Positions 18,063 to 26,381 of a stretch of DNA of 64,000 nt are shown one piece after another (position 1 is the first letter of the stretch; each line of letters begins with the position of its first letter). This stretch comes from Haloarcula amylolytica JCM 13557 (GTDB lineage: Archaea; Halobacteriota; Halobacteria; Halobacteriales; Haloarculaceae). Below the pieces are notes generated by a model. That model made no database searches. It was given only the letters and a program-made list of their open reading frames with translations, and was not told where the DNA came from. The translations under genes and the position numbers were made by a program. The stretch is from NCBI RefSeq assembly GCF_000336615.1, contig NZ_AOLW01000019.1, positions 1 to 64,000 of the forward strand. Reading direction: 5' to 3'.

Positions 18063-19121
18063 ATGAATCGCCGACAGTTCCTCGCCAGTGCCGGCCTCGC
18101 CGGCACGACGGTCCTGGCGGGGTGTGGTTCGCTGAGTTCCCAGTCGACACGCGCTCCCCCGCTGGTCGAGAACCGCCCCGACGCCACGTACCGCCCCACC
18201 CACGCTGAGGGCATGGGGATGGCGGGGATGGCACAGGCAGGCGAGTACATGGTCGGGCTGAGCTACTCCTTTCCCCACCGCTTCTGGACGGTAACCGGGA
18301 CGACAGCCGAAAAGGTCGACATCCGGAGCGAGGACAGCGTCCACCTGATGGCGACCGTCTGGGACCCCGAGACCGAGATGGTACTCCCGGTGTCTGCCGG
18401 CCTCTCGATCACCATCGAACGCGACGGCGAGACGGTCGCCGACAAGTCCCCGTGGCCGATGATCTCCCAGAACATGGGCTTTCACTACGGCGACAACTAC
18501 GCGCTCGACGGCGACGGCGTCTACCAGCTTTCCGTCCGCGTCAACGGGATGGGGGAACGCCGACTGGGGGCCTTCGACGGTCGGTTCGGCGAGGCCGGCG
18601 AGGCAACGGTCGAGTTCGACTTCGCACAGAGCACCCGCGACCAACTCTCCTTCGAGGAGTTCCCGGACTCACAGGGCGAGCGCGGGGCGGTCGACCTGAT
18701 GAACATGGACATGGTACCGACATCGCGGGTCCCAGAAGTGTCGGCCCTGCCCGGAACGGTCCTCGGGACGGACAAAGGGAGCGACGGCGTGTACGCCGTT
18801 ACGTGGGTACAGGACGCCGTGTTCCTCTCCGATGGCGAGTCGTATCTCGCCGTCTCGGCTCGGACGCCGTACAACCGCGTTCCCCTCCCGATGATGTCCC
18901 TCGACGGGAGTGTTGAGGCCGACGGCGAAACGGTGTTCGACGACGCGCTGACCGCTGGGGTCCACCCCGAACTCGGGTATCATTACGGCGCAGTCGTCGA
19001 GACGGCGACCCAGGAGCCGTCTGTCGGTGTCGATGTCGTCGCCCCGCCACAGGTGTCCCGCCACGAGGGGTACGAGACGGCGTTCCTGACGACGCCCTCG
19101 TTCTCGTTTTCGGGTAGCTGA
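18063..19121 (+). CDS. P19/Tp34-like iron-binding lipoprotein
   Basis: A 352-residue protein anchored outside the membrane: MNRRQFLASAGLAGT carries a twin-arginine pair and VLAGCGS is the lipobox. The domain at about 60-195 resembles the periplasmic Fe2+/Cu2+ binding P19/Tp34 family, with a Met-rich stretch (GMGMAGMAQAGEYM), PHRFW, and the characteristic NMGFHYGDNYAL and YQLSVRVNGMGERR. A second half (about 200-350) again contains LGYHYGAV, so the module may be duplicated. P19 proteins deliver metal to a membrane transporter, here not identified; the nearby small membrane protein is a candidate partner. DyP-like plus P19-like proteins occur together in bacterial iron uptake loci. Confidence 0.7.
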   Translation: MNRRQFLASAGLAGTTVLAGCGSLSSQSTRAPPLVENRPDATYRPTHAEGMGMAGMAQAGEYMVGLSYSFPHRFWTVTGTTAEKVDIRSEDSVHLMATVWDPETEMVLPVSAGLSITIERDGETVADKSPWPMISQNMGFHYGDNYALDGDGVYQLSVRVNGMGERRLGAFDGRFGEAGEATVEFDFAQSTRDQLSFEEFPDSQGERGAVDLMNMDMVPTSRVPEVSALPGTVLGTDKGSDGVYAVTWVQDAVFLSDGESYLAVSARTPYNRVPLPMMSLDGSVEADGETVFDDALTAGVHPELGYHYGAVVETATQEPSVGVDVVAPPQVSRHEGYETAFLTTPSFSFSGS

Positions 19122-19162
19122 CCGCCTCGACCAGTCGTTTGGTTGCGAGAGCGGACCACGGC

Positions 19163-19645
19163 TCACTCCACGGCGAACGGACTCTCTGTCTGTTGCCACG
19201 GCCAGCCCGGGACCCGCGTCTGGACCCCGGCCGCGAGTGCGGCGTCGAGGTCATCAGCGCCCGCCGCCTCCCCGTCGTTTCCGTGCGTCCGAACATCTGC
19301 GACGTGGAAGGTCGCCTCCGCAAGCAACCGGAGCGGTTGCTCGCCGGCAATCATCGCTGCCAGCTCACGGCCCAGCAGTTCGTCGACGACGAAGCCCGGG
19401 TAATCGCTCTCGACGTCCAGTTCTCGAAGCAGACGAACCAGCGCGGCGACGTTGACCGCACGGTCGCCGTCGGCGAACACCTCGTCGATGGCGGCCGTGT
19501 AGGCGTCGTCTGTGAGCGGGTCGACGTCGACGTCGAACTGGGACCCGAGATGGGCTCGCGTTTCGTTCACCAGCGGGACGACGTCGCTACGACGGTCCTG
19601 TACCCATTCGTACTCGTCGCGGACTGTGTCCGGTGTCAGTCGCAT
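19163..19645 (-). CDS. Haloarchaeal protein of unknown function
   Basis: A 160-residue acidic, mostly helical protein with no signal peptide, membrane segment or metal motif. The conserved-looking parts are an N-terminal TPDTVRDEYEWVQDRR and a central ALVRLLRELDVESDYPGF. Codon use and acidity match its neighbours, and ATG 19645 is the first start. It diverges from the aCPSF1 gene, from which it is separated by 268 bases that contain the aCPSF1 promoter. I cannot assign a function. Confidence 0.65.
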   Translation of the reverse strand: MRLTPDTVRDEYEWVQDRRSDVVPLVNETRAHLGSQFDVDVDPLTDDAYTAAIDEVFADGDRAVNVAALVRLLRELDVESDYPGFVVDELLGRELAAMIAGEQPLRLLAEATFHVADVRTHGNDGEAAGADDLDAALAAGVQTRVPGWPWQQTESPFAVE

Positions 19646-19732
19646 GGCGGCGTCTCACACGGTGTGCGTTTACTCCTTTGGGCAACAGCGCGTCGACCGC
19701 GGTCCGGCCCCCTACCCTCCGTATTGCGAAGG

Positions 19733-19741
19733 CTTTTATAA
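19733..19741 (+). promoter_or_regulatory. TATA-like element and structured leader of the aCPSF1 gene
   Basis: cttttataa predicts a start near 19763 and a leader of about 150 bases before ATG 19914. The leader holds a perfect 7-bp hairpin, tccggac (19776-19782) with gtccgga (19793-19799), then a U-rich patch (actttatta, near 19825). Confidence 0.5.
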
Positions 19742-19913
19742 CACGAGGGGAATACTGAGAAATAGAGGTCGGTTTTCCGGACATCTCTCCACGTCCGGAG
19801 GCAACTCACCGATAACTGATGACTTTATTAGAGAGCGTACATCCCGCGGCTCCAGGTCGGCCCGCACCAGCCGTGGACGGCCCCGCTACCGGGATGATAC
19901 CCCGTTTTGAGCT

Positions 19914-21830
19914 ATGAGCACTGTAGACAAGCAACTCGAAGACGTGAAGGCAACGATTGACGAGGAAGTCCCGCGCCGTATCTCCGTCTCGGATGTCACG
20001 TACGAGGGACCGGAACTCGTCATATACACGCGGGACCCGAAGGAGTTCGCCGCGAACAGCGACCTCGTTCGCCGGCTCGCATCGAAACTCCGCAAGCGAA
20101 TTACGGTCCGCCCGGATCCTGACGTACTGGCTCCGCCAGCAGAGGCCGAGGCGGCGATTCGGGAACTCATCCCCGAGGAGGCCGGCGTCATGGACCTGAA
20201 TTTCCACACCGACACCGGCGAAGTCGTCGTCCAGGCACAGAAGCCCGGCGTCGTCATTGGCCGGCGCGGCTCGACCCTGCGTGACATCACGCAAGAGGTC
20301 GGCTGGACGCCCGAAGTCGTTCGAACGCCCCCCATCGAGTCCTCGACAGTCGAGAACGTCCGGAACTTCCTCAAACAGGAGCGCGAGGACCGCCGGGACA
20401 TCCTCGAACGCGTCGGCCGGCAGATCCACCGCGAGCCGATGTCCGACGACGAGTACGTCCGCATCACGACACTGGGCTGCTGCCGAGAGGTCGGCCGCGC
20501 CGCGTTCATCCTCTCGACGCCGGACACGCGCATCCTCATCGACTGTGGCAACAAGCCCGGGGCCAACGGCGAAAAGCCGTATCTGGACATCCCGGAGGCG
20601 TTCGGGGCCGGGACCAACGGCATCGACGCCGTCGTCCTGACCCACGCGCATCTGGACCACTCCGCGCTGGTCCCGTTGTTGTTCGAGTACGGCTACGACG
20701 GTCCCATCTACTGCACCGAGCCGACGCGGGACCTGATGGGCCTGCTGACGCTCGATTACCTCGATACCGCCGCGGACGACGGCCGGACCCCGCCGTACGA
20801 CTCCGAGATGGTCCGCGAAGCGATCAAACACACCATCCCGCTGGAGTACGGCGACGTGACCGACATCGCGCCCGACATCAAACTGACGCTGCACAACGCC
20901 GGCCACATCCTCGGCTCGTCGGTGTGTCACTTCCACGTCGGCGACGGCCTGTACAACGTCGCCTTCTCCGGCGACATCCACTACGATGACACGCGCCTGT
21001 TCGACGGCGCAGTCAACGACTTCCCGCGGGTGGAGACGCTCGTGCTGGAGTCGACCTACGGCGGCCGCAACGACTACCAGACCGACCAGGAAGACTCGGA
21101 GCGAAAGCTCAAACAGATCGTCCAGAACGCCTACGACCGCGACGGGAAAGTCCTCATTCCGACCTTCGCCGTCGGGCGGTCACAGGAACTCATGCTCGTC
21201 CTCGAAGAGGCGATGCGGAACGGCGACATCCCCGAGATGCCGGTCCACCTCGACGGGATGATCTGGGAGGCGACGGCCGTTCACACGACCTATCCCGAGT
21301 ATCTCCGCGACGGTCTGCAGGACCGTCTCTTCGACGAAGACGAGAACCCGTTCCTGGCTGACCAGTTCAACCCCATCGACGGCGGCGACGAGGAACGACA
21401 GGAGATCGCCGATGGCGATTCCGCTATCATCCTCTCTACTTCGGGGATGCTCACCGGCGGGCCGGTCATGTCCTGGCTCGAACAGCTCGGTCCCGACCCG
21501 GATTCGACGCTTACCTTCGTCGACTATCAGGCGCAGGGAACGCTCGGCAACCGAATCCAGCGCGGCATCGACGAGGTACCCGTCGGCGGCAGCGGGCGCA
21601 GCGAGAAAGTCCCACTGGAGATGACCGTCGAGACAGTCGACGGTTTCTCCGGCCACGCCGACCGACAGGGGCTGGAAAACTTCGTGAAGACGATGAACCC
21701 CCGACCCGAGAAAATCCTCTGCGTGCACGGCGACGAATCCGCGACACAGGACCTCTCCTCGTCGCTGTACCACGACCAGAACATCCGGACCTTCGCGCCG
21801 GAGAACCTCGAAACGTTCCGCTTCCGCTAA
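19914..21830 (+). CDS. fttA: aCPSF1 (FttA) beta-CASP ribonuclease, transcription termination factor
   Basis: A 638-residue archaeal homologue of CPSF73. Two N-terminal KH-type RNA-binding domains (about 1-140; VVIGRRGSTLRDI is a GxxG KH motif) precede a metallo-beta-lactamase domain with the zinc motif THAHLDHS (His244, His246, Asp248, His249), NAGHILGS and SGDIHYDD, and a beta-CASP domain ending near GFSGHADRQGL. The family cleaves RNA at U-rich tracts at 3' ends and drives transcription termination genome-wide; it works as a dimer with RNA polymerase and Spt4/5. The length is standard. It stands alone with a long leader that may be self-regulated. Confidence 0.96.
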   Translation: MSTVDKQLEDVKATIDEEVPRRISVSDVTYEGPELVIYTRDPKEFAANSDLVRRLASKLRKRITVRPDPDVLAPPAEAEAAIRELIPEEAGVMDLNFHTDTGEVVVQAQKPGVVIGRRGSTLRDITQEVGWTPEVVRTPPIESSTVENVRNFLKQEREDRRDILERVGRQIHREPMSDDEYVRITTLGCCREVGRAAFILSTPDTRILIDCGNKPGANGEKPYLDIPEAFGAGTNGIDAVVLTHAHLDHSALVPLLFEYGYDGPIYCTEPTRDLMGLLTLDYLDTAADDGRTPPYDSEMVREAIKHTIPLEYGDVTDIAPDIKLTLHNAGHILGSSVCHFHVGDGLYNVAFSGDIHYDDTRLFDGAVNDFPRVETLVLESTYGGRNDYQTDQEDSERKLKQIVQNAYDRDGKVLIPTFAVGRSQELMLVLEEAMRNGDIPEMPVHLDGMIWEATAVHTTYPEYLRDGLQDRLFDEDENPFLADQFNPIDGGDEERQEIADGDSAIILSTSGMLTGGPVMSWLEQLGPDPDSTLTFVDYQAQGTLGNRIQRGIDEVPVGGSGRSEKVPLEMTVETVDGFSGHADRQGLENFVKTMNPRPEKILCVHGDESATQDLSSSLYHDQNIRTFAPENLETFRFR

Positions 21831-21909
21831 TCCAGTCACCGTTGCGGTTCGTTCTCACTCCCCGATAGCCGGACGAACCTCTATACGGCAGGCGGGTGAA
21901 CTATCGCGT

Positions 21910-22065
21910 ATGGACATCATCCAGTATCTCGACGAACTCGAACCGGTCGGAATGGTGCTCATCGGACTCGTGCTGTTCATCATCCCGGAGCCGGCCACCT
22001 CCACGCTGGGTATCGGCCTGATGGTGCTCGGCGGCGCGTGGTGGTTCTACGAGTGGAACCGGTAA
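21910..22065 (+). CDS. 51-residue membrane protein
   Basis: A very small protein of 51 residues with a mostly hydrophobic body: about residues 13-27 (VGMVLIGLVLFIIPE) and 32-48 (TLGIGLMVLGGAWWFYE) can form one or two membrane helices separated by a PEPATS turn. The ATG at 21910 and stop at 22063 give a frame with normal haloarchaeal third-position GC. A similar small protein is common in haloarchaea, but I do not know its role. It lies 80 bases after aCPSF1 and 20 bases before the next small gene, on the same strand, so it may be co-transcribed. Confidence 0.65.
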   Translation: MDIIQYLDELEPVGMVLIGLVLFIIPEPATSTLGIGLMVLGGAWWFYEWNR

Positions 22066-22084
22066 GATAACCCACAGCAGTTCT

Positions 22085-22333
22085 ATGGATCACGACCGCA
22101 TTCACGCACAGGAACCGTCACACCACCGCGACCGATGGACCGTCGGCACAATCACGGAGATAGCGGAGCGAGACGGTCACTGTGTCGTCACCGTCGAAAA
22201 CGAGTCCGGTGCGCCGACTGAACTCGTCGTCACCATGGCCATTCGCGACCTGTTCGTCAGTCGGCTGGACATCGGCGACGACGAGAGTCCGGTCGGCGAG
22301 CGCGTCTGGTTCCGGAAACGCGGCGGGTCGTAG
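22085..22333 (+). CDS. 82-residue haloarchaeal protein of unknown function
   Basis: An 82-residue acidic cytoplasmic protein. The sequence WTVGTITEIAERDGHCVVTVENE suggests a small beta-barrel, possibly OB- or SH3-like, and MAIRDLFVSRLDI follows. There are no cysteines beyond one and no catalytic motif. It follows the 51-residue membrane protein by 20 bases and is likely translated from the same mRNA. Function cannot be assigned. Confidence 0.65.
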   Translation: MDHDRIHAQEPSHHRDRWTVGTITEIAERDGHCVVTVENESGAPTELVVTMAIRDLFVSRLDIGDDESPVGERVWFRKRGGS

Positions 22334-22395
22334 CCCGCCGCTGACGCGTCCGGTCAGCGTTCGACGCCCCGGACTTCTTCTGCTGGCGCGGGACG

Positions 22396-22950
22396 CTACG
22401 ACAGGTCGACGGTCCGGTCGGCCCAGCGCCGGAGCCTATCGAGCGCGTCCCGCTCGGCCCGTGACACCGGGTCATCGACGCCCAGTTCGTCGCTATCGAA
22501 AGCGTTCAGCACGGCCACGTCCGCCTCGTCACAGTAGTCGGTGAGCCGGCTGACCGCAGCGGAGTCGTGCTGAAACGGAATCGTCGCGTCGTTGACGAAC
22601 ACCGCCCGGGGATTCCCCGGGAGCGTGTCCATCTGGTGCTCGGCACGGCGGGCGTTTTCCCGGGCGAGGGCGACCGCTTGGTCGTTCGTCTCGCTCTCGG
22701 CGCGGGGCGCACTGGCATCGGTTCGGCCTATCCAGACCGACTCTGGGACGGTGATGAATCGGTCAAGACGGCCGCCCAGCACGGTTCCGTCCCGTTCGAG
22801 TTCGGGCGCGAAATCGAGGACGACAACGCCCTCGGGTCCTTCGCTGTCGAGCCAGGTATCTATGGCGGCAGCGGTCGTCCGCGTCTTGCCGGCGTTCGAG
22901 GGACCGGTGACGAGCGTCGACCCCGAGAGCGGGAACCCGACGCCGGTCAC
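22396..22950 (-). CDS. Small P-loop NTPase coupled to the Nramp-like transporter
   Basis: A 184-residue protein with a clear Walker A motif, GPSNAGKT (residues 16-23), and a probable Walker B strand GVVVLDFAPEL. The second hydrophobic strand AVFVNDATIPF could hold a sensor residue. The GTG start overlaps the stop of the transporter gene by four bases (GTGA), so translation is coupled. The size resembles small regulatory or chaperone-type NTPases rather than ABC or AAA proteins. It may energise or regulate the transporter, but no known family explains the pair. No membrane segment is seen. Confidence 0.75.
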   Translation of the reverse strand: MTGVGFPLSGSTLVTGPSNAGKTRTTAAAIDTWLDSEGPEGVVVLDFAPELERDGTVLGGRLDRFITVPESVWIGRTDASAPRAESETNDQAVALARENARRAEHQMDTLPGNPRAVFVNDATIPFQHDSAAVSRLTDYCDEADVAVLNAFDSDELGVDDPVSRAERDALDRLRRWADRTVDLS

Positions 22951-24272
22951 GCGAGGAGTTCCTCCCGCAGGAACTTCCCGCCGAGCCCGGCCATGGCGAT
23001 GCCGAGCGCGACAGCGAACGCCAGCACGAACCCGGAGAGCGGTCCGATACCGCCGCCGAGCTGTTCGACGACGAAGTTCGCGGCGAGCCCGCCCGAGACA
23101 GCGATGAGCGCCAGCCCACCGACGTTCGCTACCAGCGAGTTCGACTCCGGAACCGCGTCGGAGTTCAGGAGATAGAGGACGAGGGCGATGACGAACGGGG
23201 TGCCGACGGTGCCGAGCGCGAGCACGAGGACGAGTTGGCCGAGCACGTTCCCGCCGATGAACGCACCGGGCGCTGACAGCAGCGCGACGGCGACGAGTAG
23301 CCCGCGGTAGCGGCTGTCCTCGATAGTGGTGCCCCAGCCGAGCTTGTCGGCGAGCAGGAACGGCGGGACGATGGTGTTGCCCCCAAGCGTCGACACGGCA
23401 GCGCCCCAGAGGCCCAGCAGGAACAGCCAGCGGGCGCTGTCGCCGACCAGCGGGCCGAGGGCCTCCGCAGCGCCGACCGTCGTCAGGTCGCCAGAAGTGA
23501 GCACGCTAGCCGTCACCAGGAAGATGGCGAGGCTGTAGATGCCGAAAGCCACCAGCATGGACGCCCCGACGTCGACCGTCGCGAGGTCGTAGTCGTCGCG
23601 GGTCCAGCCCCGCGCTCGCATCGTGTAGGAGTGCATCGTGATGAGCGTGATGTGGACCGCGCCGCCGAGGATGCCCGCCGCGACCAGCGCGCTCCCGGAC
23701 GGGACGGACGGGATCAGCCCGGTCGCCGCCGCGCCGGCGTCGATGGGGACGACGAACAGACTGGCGACGAACGCGACGACGACCAACAGGACGAGGACCT
23801 TCGCGGCCAGTTCGAGGAATCGGTAGCCGCCGCCCGCCAATCCCGCCGCGAGGATGAGCGCCCAGGCGACACCCCAAATTCGCGCGTCGATACCGGTCAC
23901 CGTCGCCGAGACCGTGGCGACGGTCTTCATGATGACGAGCTGTGCGACGCCGGCCGCAAGCACCGCGTCGCCGACCAGCAGCCATGCCCACGTTTCGCCA
24001 AGGTGGTCCTCGACGACGGCGACGATGCCCCGCTCGGTCAACAGTCCCAGCCGCATCGCGAGGTACTGGGCCAGCGCCCCCGCCCCCGCGGAGAGGACGA
24101 CGACCCATAGGAGGCTGTAGCCGAACGCACCGCCAGCGGTGACGAGGCTGGCAATCGTCGCCGGGCCGGCGGCGATTGCACCTGCGATCCAGGACGGCCC
24201 CATCGCTTCGGCGTATTCACCGAGCGTTCCCTTGCTAACAGCCGAACTGTCGACGGTTTCGGTCGAACTCAT
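22947..24272 (-). CDS. Nramp-related membrane transporter with altered metal-binding motifs
   Basis: A 441-residue protein with about 11 membrane helices and the Nramp/LeuT layout. Helix 1 reads GPSWIAGAIAAGPATIAS: it aligns with the Nramp helix 1 but the metal ligands of DPGN are replaced by GPAT. Helix 6 reads GGAVHITLITMHSYTMRARG, where the canonical MPHN is replaced by HITL. These changes remove all four usual Mn/Fe ligands, so the substrate is probably not a standard divalent transition metal; Mg2+ or something else is possible. ATG 24272 is chosen; upstream residues look non-family. It overlaps the P-loop gene downstream. Confidence 0.8.
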   Translation of the reverse strand: MSSTETVDSSAVSKGTLGEYAEAMGPSWIAGAIAAGPATIASLVTAGGAFGYSLLWVVVLSAGAGALAQYLAMRLGLLTERGIVAVVEDHLGETWAWLLVGDAVLAAGVAQLVIMKTVATVSATVTGIDARIWGVAWALILAAGLAGGGYRFLELAAKVLVLLVVVAFVASLFVVPIDAGAAATGLIPSVPSGSALVAAGILGGAVHITLITMHSYTMRARGWTRDDYDLATVDVGASMLVAFGIYSLAIFLVTASVLTSGDLTTVGAAEALGPLVGDSARWLFLLGLWGAAVSTLGGNTIVPPFLLADKLGWGTTIEDSRYRGLLVAVALLSAPGAFIGGNVLGQLVLVLALGTVGTPFVIALVLYLLNSDAVPESNSLVANVGGLALIAVSGGLAANFVVEQLGGGIGPLSGFVLAFAVALGIAMAGLGGKFLREELLA

Positions 24273-24446
24273 ACCTCCGGCTTGGGTGAGGCCCCCTGAA
24301 AACCCTGCCGACATATTGTTCGGTGGTATTTTGCGGTAATTCTCTCGCTGTACTGCGATTATGCGAAAATGACAGCGCTGGCCGAATTGACACACCACAC
24401 GCTCACCGAGCGGAACGCTACCGAGAGCAGGACAGACTGCTCTGAC

Positions 24447-25169
24447 TCAGAGTGCAACGGTTCCGAGGTCCGATTCCAGTTCGTCGACGTGGTCGTTGTA
24501 CGCGTCGACGAAGTCCGCGAACTGTGGGGCGTACTCGCGGATGTCGGCGGCCGAGGGCGGTTCGTACTGCGAGAGGAGATAGAGGCCGTTGCTCCCGCCG
24601 ACCCGGAGATACGACGCACCGTCGGTGTCCCACTTCAGTTCCCAGCGCGTGCCGCCGATTCGGTCGGTGAAGGTCCCGTAGTCCCCGCCCTCGTAGCGCT
24701 GGAGTTCCCGAGCGATCTGGTCGCAGATCTCGCGGATGCGACCGAGGACGCGGTCGCGTTCAGCCACGACACCGTCGGTCGTCGCGATGTCCGGAAACTC
24801 CGTCGACACGTCGTCGAGAACGCCGTCGAGGGACGCGACGTAGTCGTTGAACCCCTCGACGAAGGCGTCGTAGTCGGCGAGTGCGGCAGCCAGCGGCTCC
24901 GGCTCCGGCGGCTGTTTGGTCGAGATGACGTACGTGTCGGAGCCACGCGACGGCGAAAAGCGGAGGTACTCCAGGTCGCCGCCCTCGTACTTGACGGTCC
25001 ACTCGCCGCGGTCGGTCTCGATGTCCGCCTGCCCGTAGTCGCCGCCCTCCAGCCTGGCGAGCTGGTAGGCGACCTGTCCGGCGTGGTCCCGGACCGCCGC
25101 GACCAGTTCGTCACGCTGCTGTGCAACGGCCGTTGCGTCGGCGGGGTCCACCGGTGGCCACTCTGTCAC
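24447..25169 (-). CDS. Haloarchaeal protein with an internal duplication
   Basis: A 240-residue acidic protein made of two similar halves. QLARLEGGDYGQADI and EWTVKYEGGDLEYLRFS in the first half correspond to ELQRYEGGDYGTFTD and RWELKWDTDGASYLRVG in the second; both halves end in a segment like DYDAFVEGFNDYVASLDG / QFADFVDAYNDHVDELES. Each half therefore looks like a small alpha+beta domain followed by a helical pair. No signal or catalytic residues are visible. I do not recognise the family. The GTG at 25169 starts the frame. It lies between the Nramp-like gene and E1-alpha on the same strand. Confidence 0.7.
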   Translation of the reverse strand: MTEWPPVDPADATAVAQQRDELVAAVRDHAGQVAYQLARLEGGDYGQADIETDRGEWTVKYEGGDLEYLRFSPSRGSDTYVISTKQPPEPEPLAAALADYDAFVEGFNDYVASLDGVLDDVSTEFPDIATTDGVVAERDRVLGRIREICDQIARELQRYEGGDYGTFTDRIGGTRWELKWDTDGASYLRVGGSNGLYLLSQYEPPSAADIREYAPQFADFVDAYNDHVDELESDLGTVAL

Positions 25170-25211
25170 AGTAGACGGAAGCGACGGGACAGCAATAACA
25201 GGCTCGGTCGG

Positions 25212-26324
25212 CTACTCGGACTCGAGCAAGGCGTCGTCGCCGTGGCGCTCGCGGAGGCCCTCGAAGTACTCGCGCTGTTCATCGATGTTCTGCGTGGATT
25301 CGGCGTAAACGTCGGCAAAGAGGTCCGTCGGGTCCGCGGCATGTGCTTCGGCGTTGTCGATAATCTCGCCGAGTCGCTCGCCGATGGTGTCGTCCATCAC
25401 GTCGATCTTCTTGTCGTCCAGCAGATTGCAGTTCCGCAGAAACGCCTCCATGCGGTCCAGCGGGTCGCGTTCGCGCCACTGCTCGACCTCCGCGTCGTCC
25501 CGGTACACGTCCGGGTCGTCGGCGGTCGTGTGCGCGCCGAAGCGGTACTGGACGGCCTCGATAAAGATGGGTTCCTGCTCCTCTCCGTCGGCACCCACCG
25601 CTCGCTCCCGGGCGGCCTCGGTGACGGTGTAGGTCGCCAGCGGGTCCATGCCGTCGACCTGTACGCCGTCGAAGCCGTACGCGTCGGCTTTCTGTGCCAG
25701 CGTCTGGCTGGCGGTCTGGCGCTCCCGCGGGACGGAGATGGCCCACTGGTTGTTGTTGCAGAAGAACACCGTCGGCGTCTCGAACACGCCGGCGAAGTTC
25801 ATCGCCTCGTGGAAGTCCCCCTCGCTGGTGGCCCCGTCGCCGAAGTGGACGACGCCCGCGCGCTCGTCGCCCTTTTTCTTTGCCGCCCACGACCACCCGA
25901 CGGCGTGGGGCAGGTGCGCGCCGATGGAGATGTTCAGCGGGAACACGTTCACGTCACCGATAGCGGCGTTGCCCGCTTCGTGGCCCATCCAGTAGAGGAC
26001 GTACTCCCAGGGGAGCCCGCGGGCGACGAGCGCGCCGTGCTCCCGGTACTGGTAGAAAATAGTGTCCTCGTCGGCCAGCGCATACGTCGACCCGACCTGA
26101 GACCCTTCCTGGCCCGCCAGCGAGGAGTACGTGCCGAGCCGGCCCTGCCGCTGGAGGCTTATCATCCGCTCGTCGAACTGCCGCGCAAATCGCATATCGC
26201 GGTACATCGACACCAGTTCCTCGTCGGACAGGTCCGGGATGAGGTCTGGGTCGACGATTTCACCGTCTGAATCGAGCGCCTGTACCCGGTCGTCGGGTGC
26301 CCGACTGAGAACGTCATGTGACAT
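25212..26324 (-). CDS. E1 alpha subunit of a 2-oxoacid dehydrogenase
   Basis: A 370-residue thiamine-diphosphate subunit of a pyruvate- or branched-chain-type 2-oxoacid dehydrogenase. The TPP-binding motif GDGATSEGDFHEAMNF to NNNQWAIS (GDG...NN) is complete, and YREHGALVARG and QYRFGAHTTADD are family blocks. The partner E1 beta, E2 and E3 genes are absent from both sides, so it is an orphan copy. It is preceded on its upstream side by a 527-bp hairpin element. ATG 26324 is taken because a TATA-like ctttttg (around 26355) lies about 30 bases upstream. Substrate specificity is not deducible from sequence. Confidence 0.85.
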   Translation of the reverse strand: MSHDVLSRAPDDRVQALDSDGEIVDPDLIPDLSDEELVSMYRDMRFARQFDERMISLQRQGRLGTYSSLAGQEGSQVGSTYALADEDTIFYQYREHGALVARGLPWEYVLYWMGHEAGNAAIGDVNVFPLNISIGAHLPHAVGWSWAAKKKGDERAGVVHFGDGATSEGDFHEAMNFAGVFETPTVFFCNNNQWAISVPRERQTASQTLAQKADAYGFDGVQVDGMDPLATYTVTEAARERAVGADGEEQEPIFIEAVQYRFGAHTTADDPDVYRDDAEVEQWRERDPLDRMEAFLRNCNLLDDKKIDVMDDTIGERLGEIIDNAEAHAADPTDLFADVYAESTQNIDEQREYFEGLRERHGDDALLESE

Positions 26325-26381
26325 GTCGTACCACCACACTCGAAGCGGACGAGCAAAAAGCTGTGTCAGTTTCGGTCGGTG

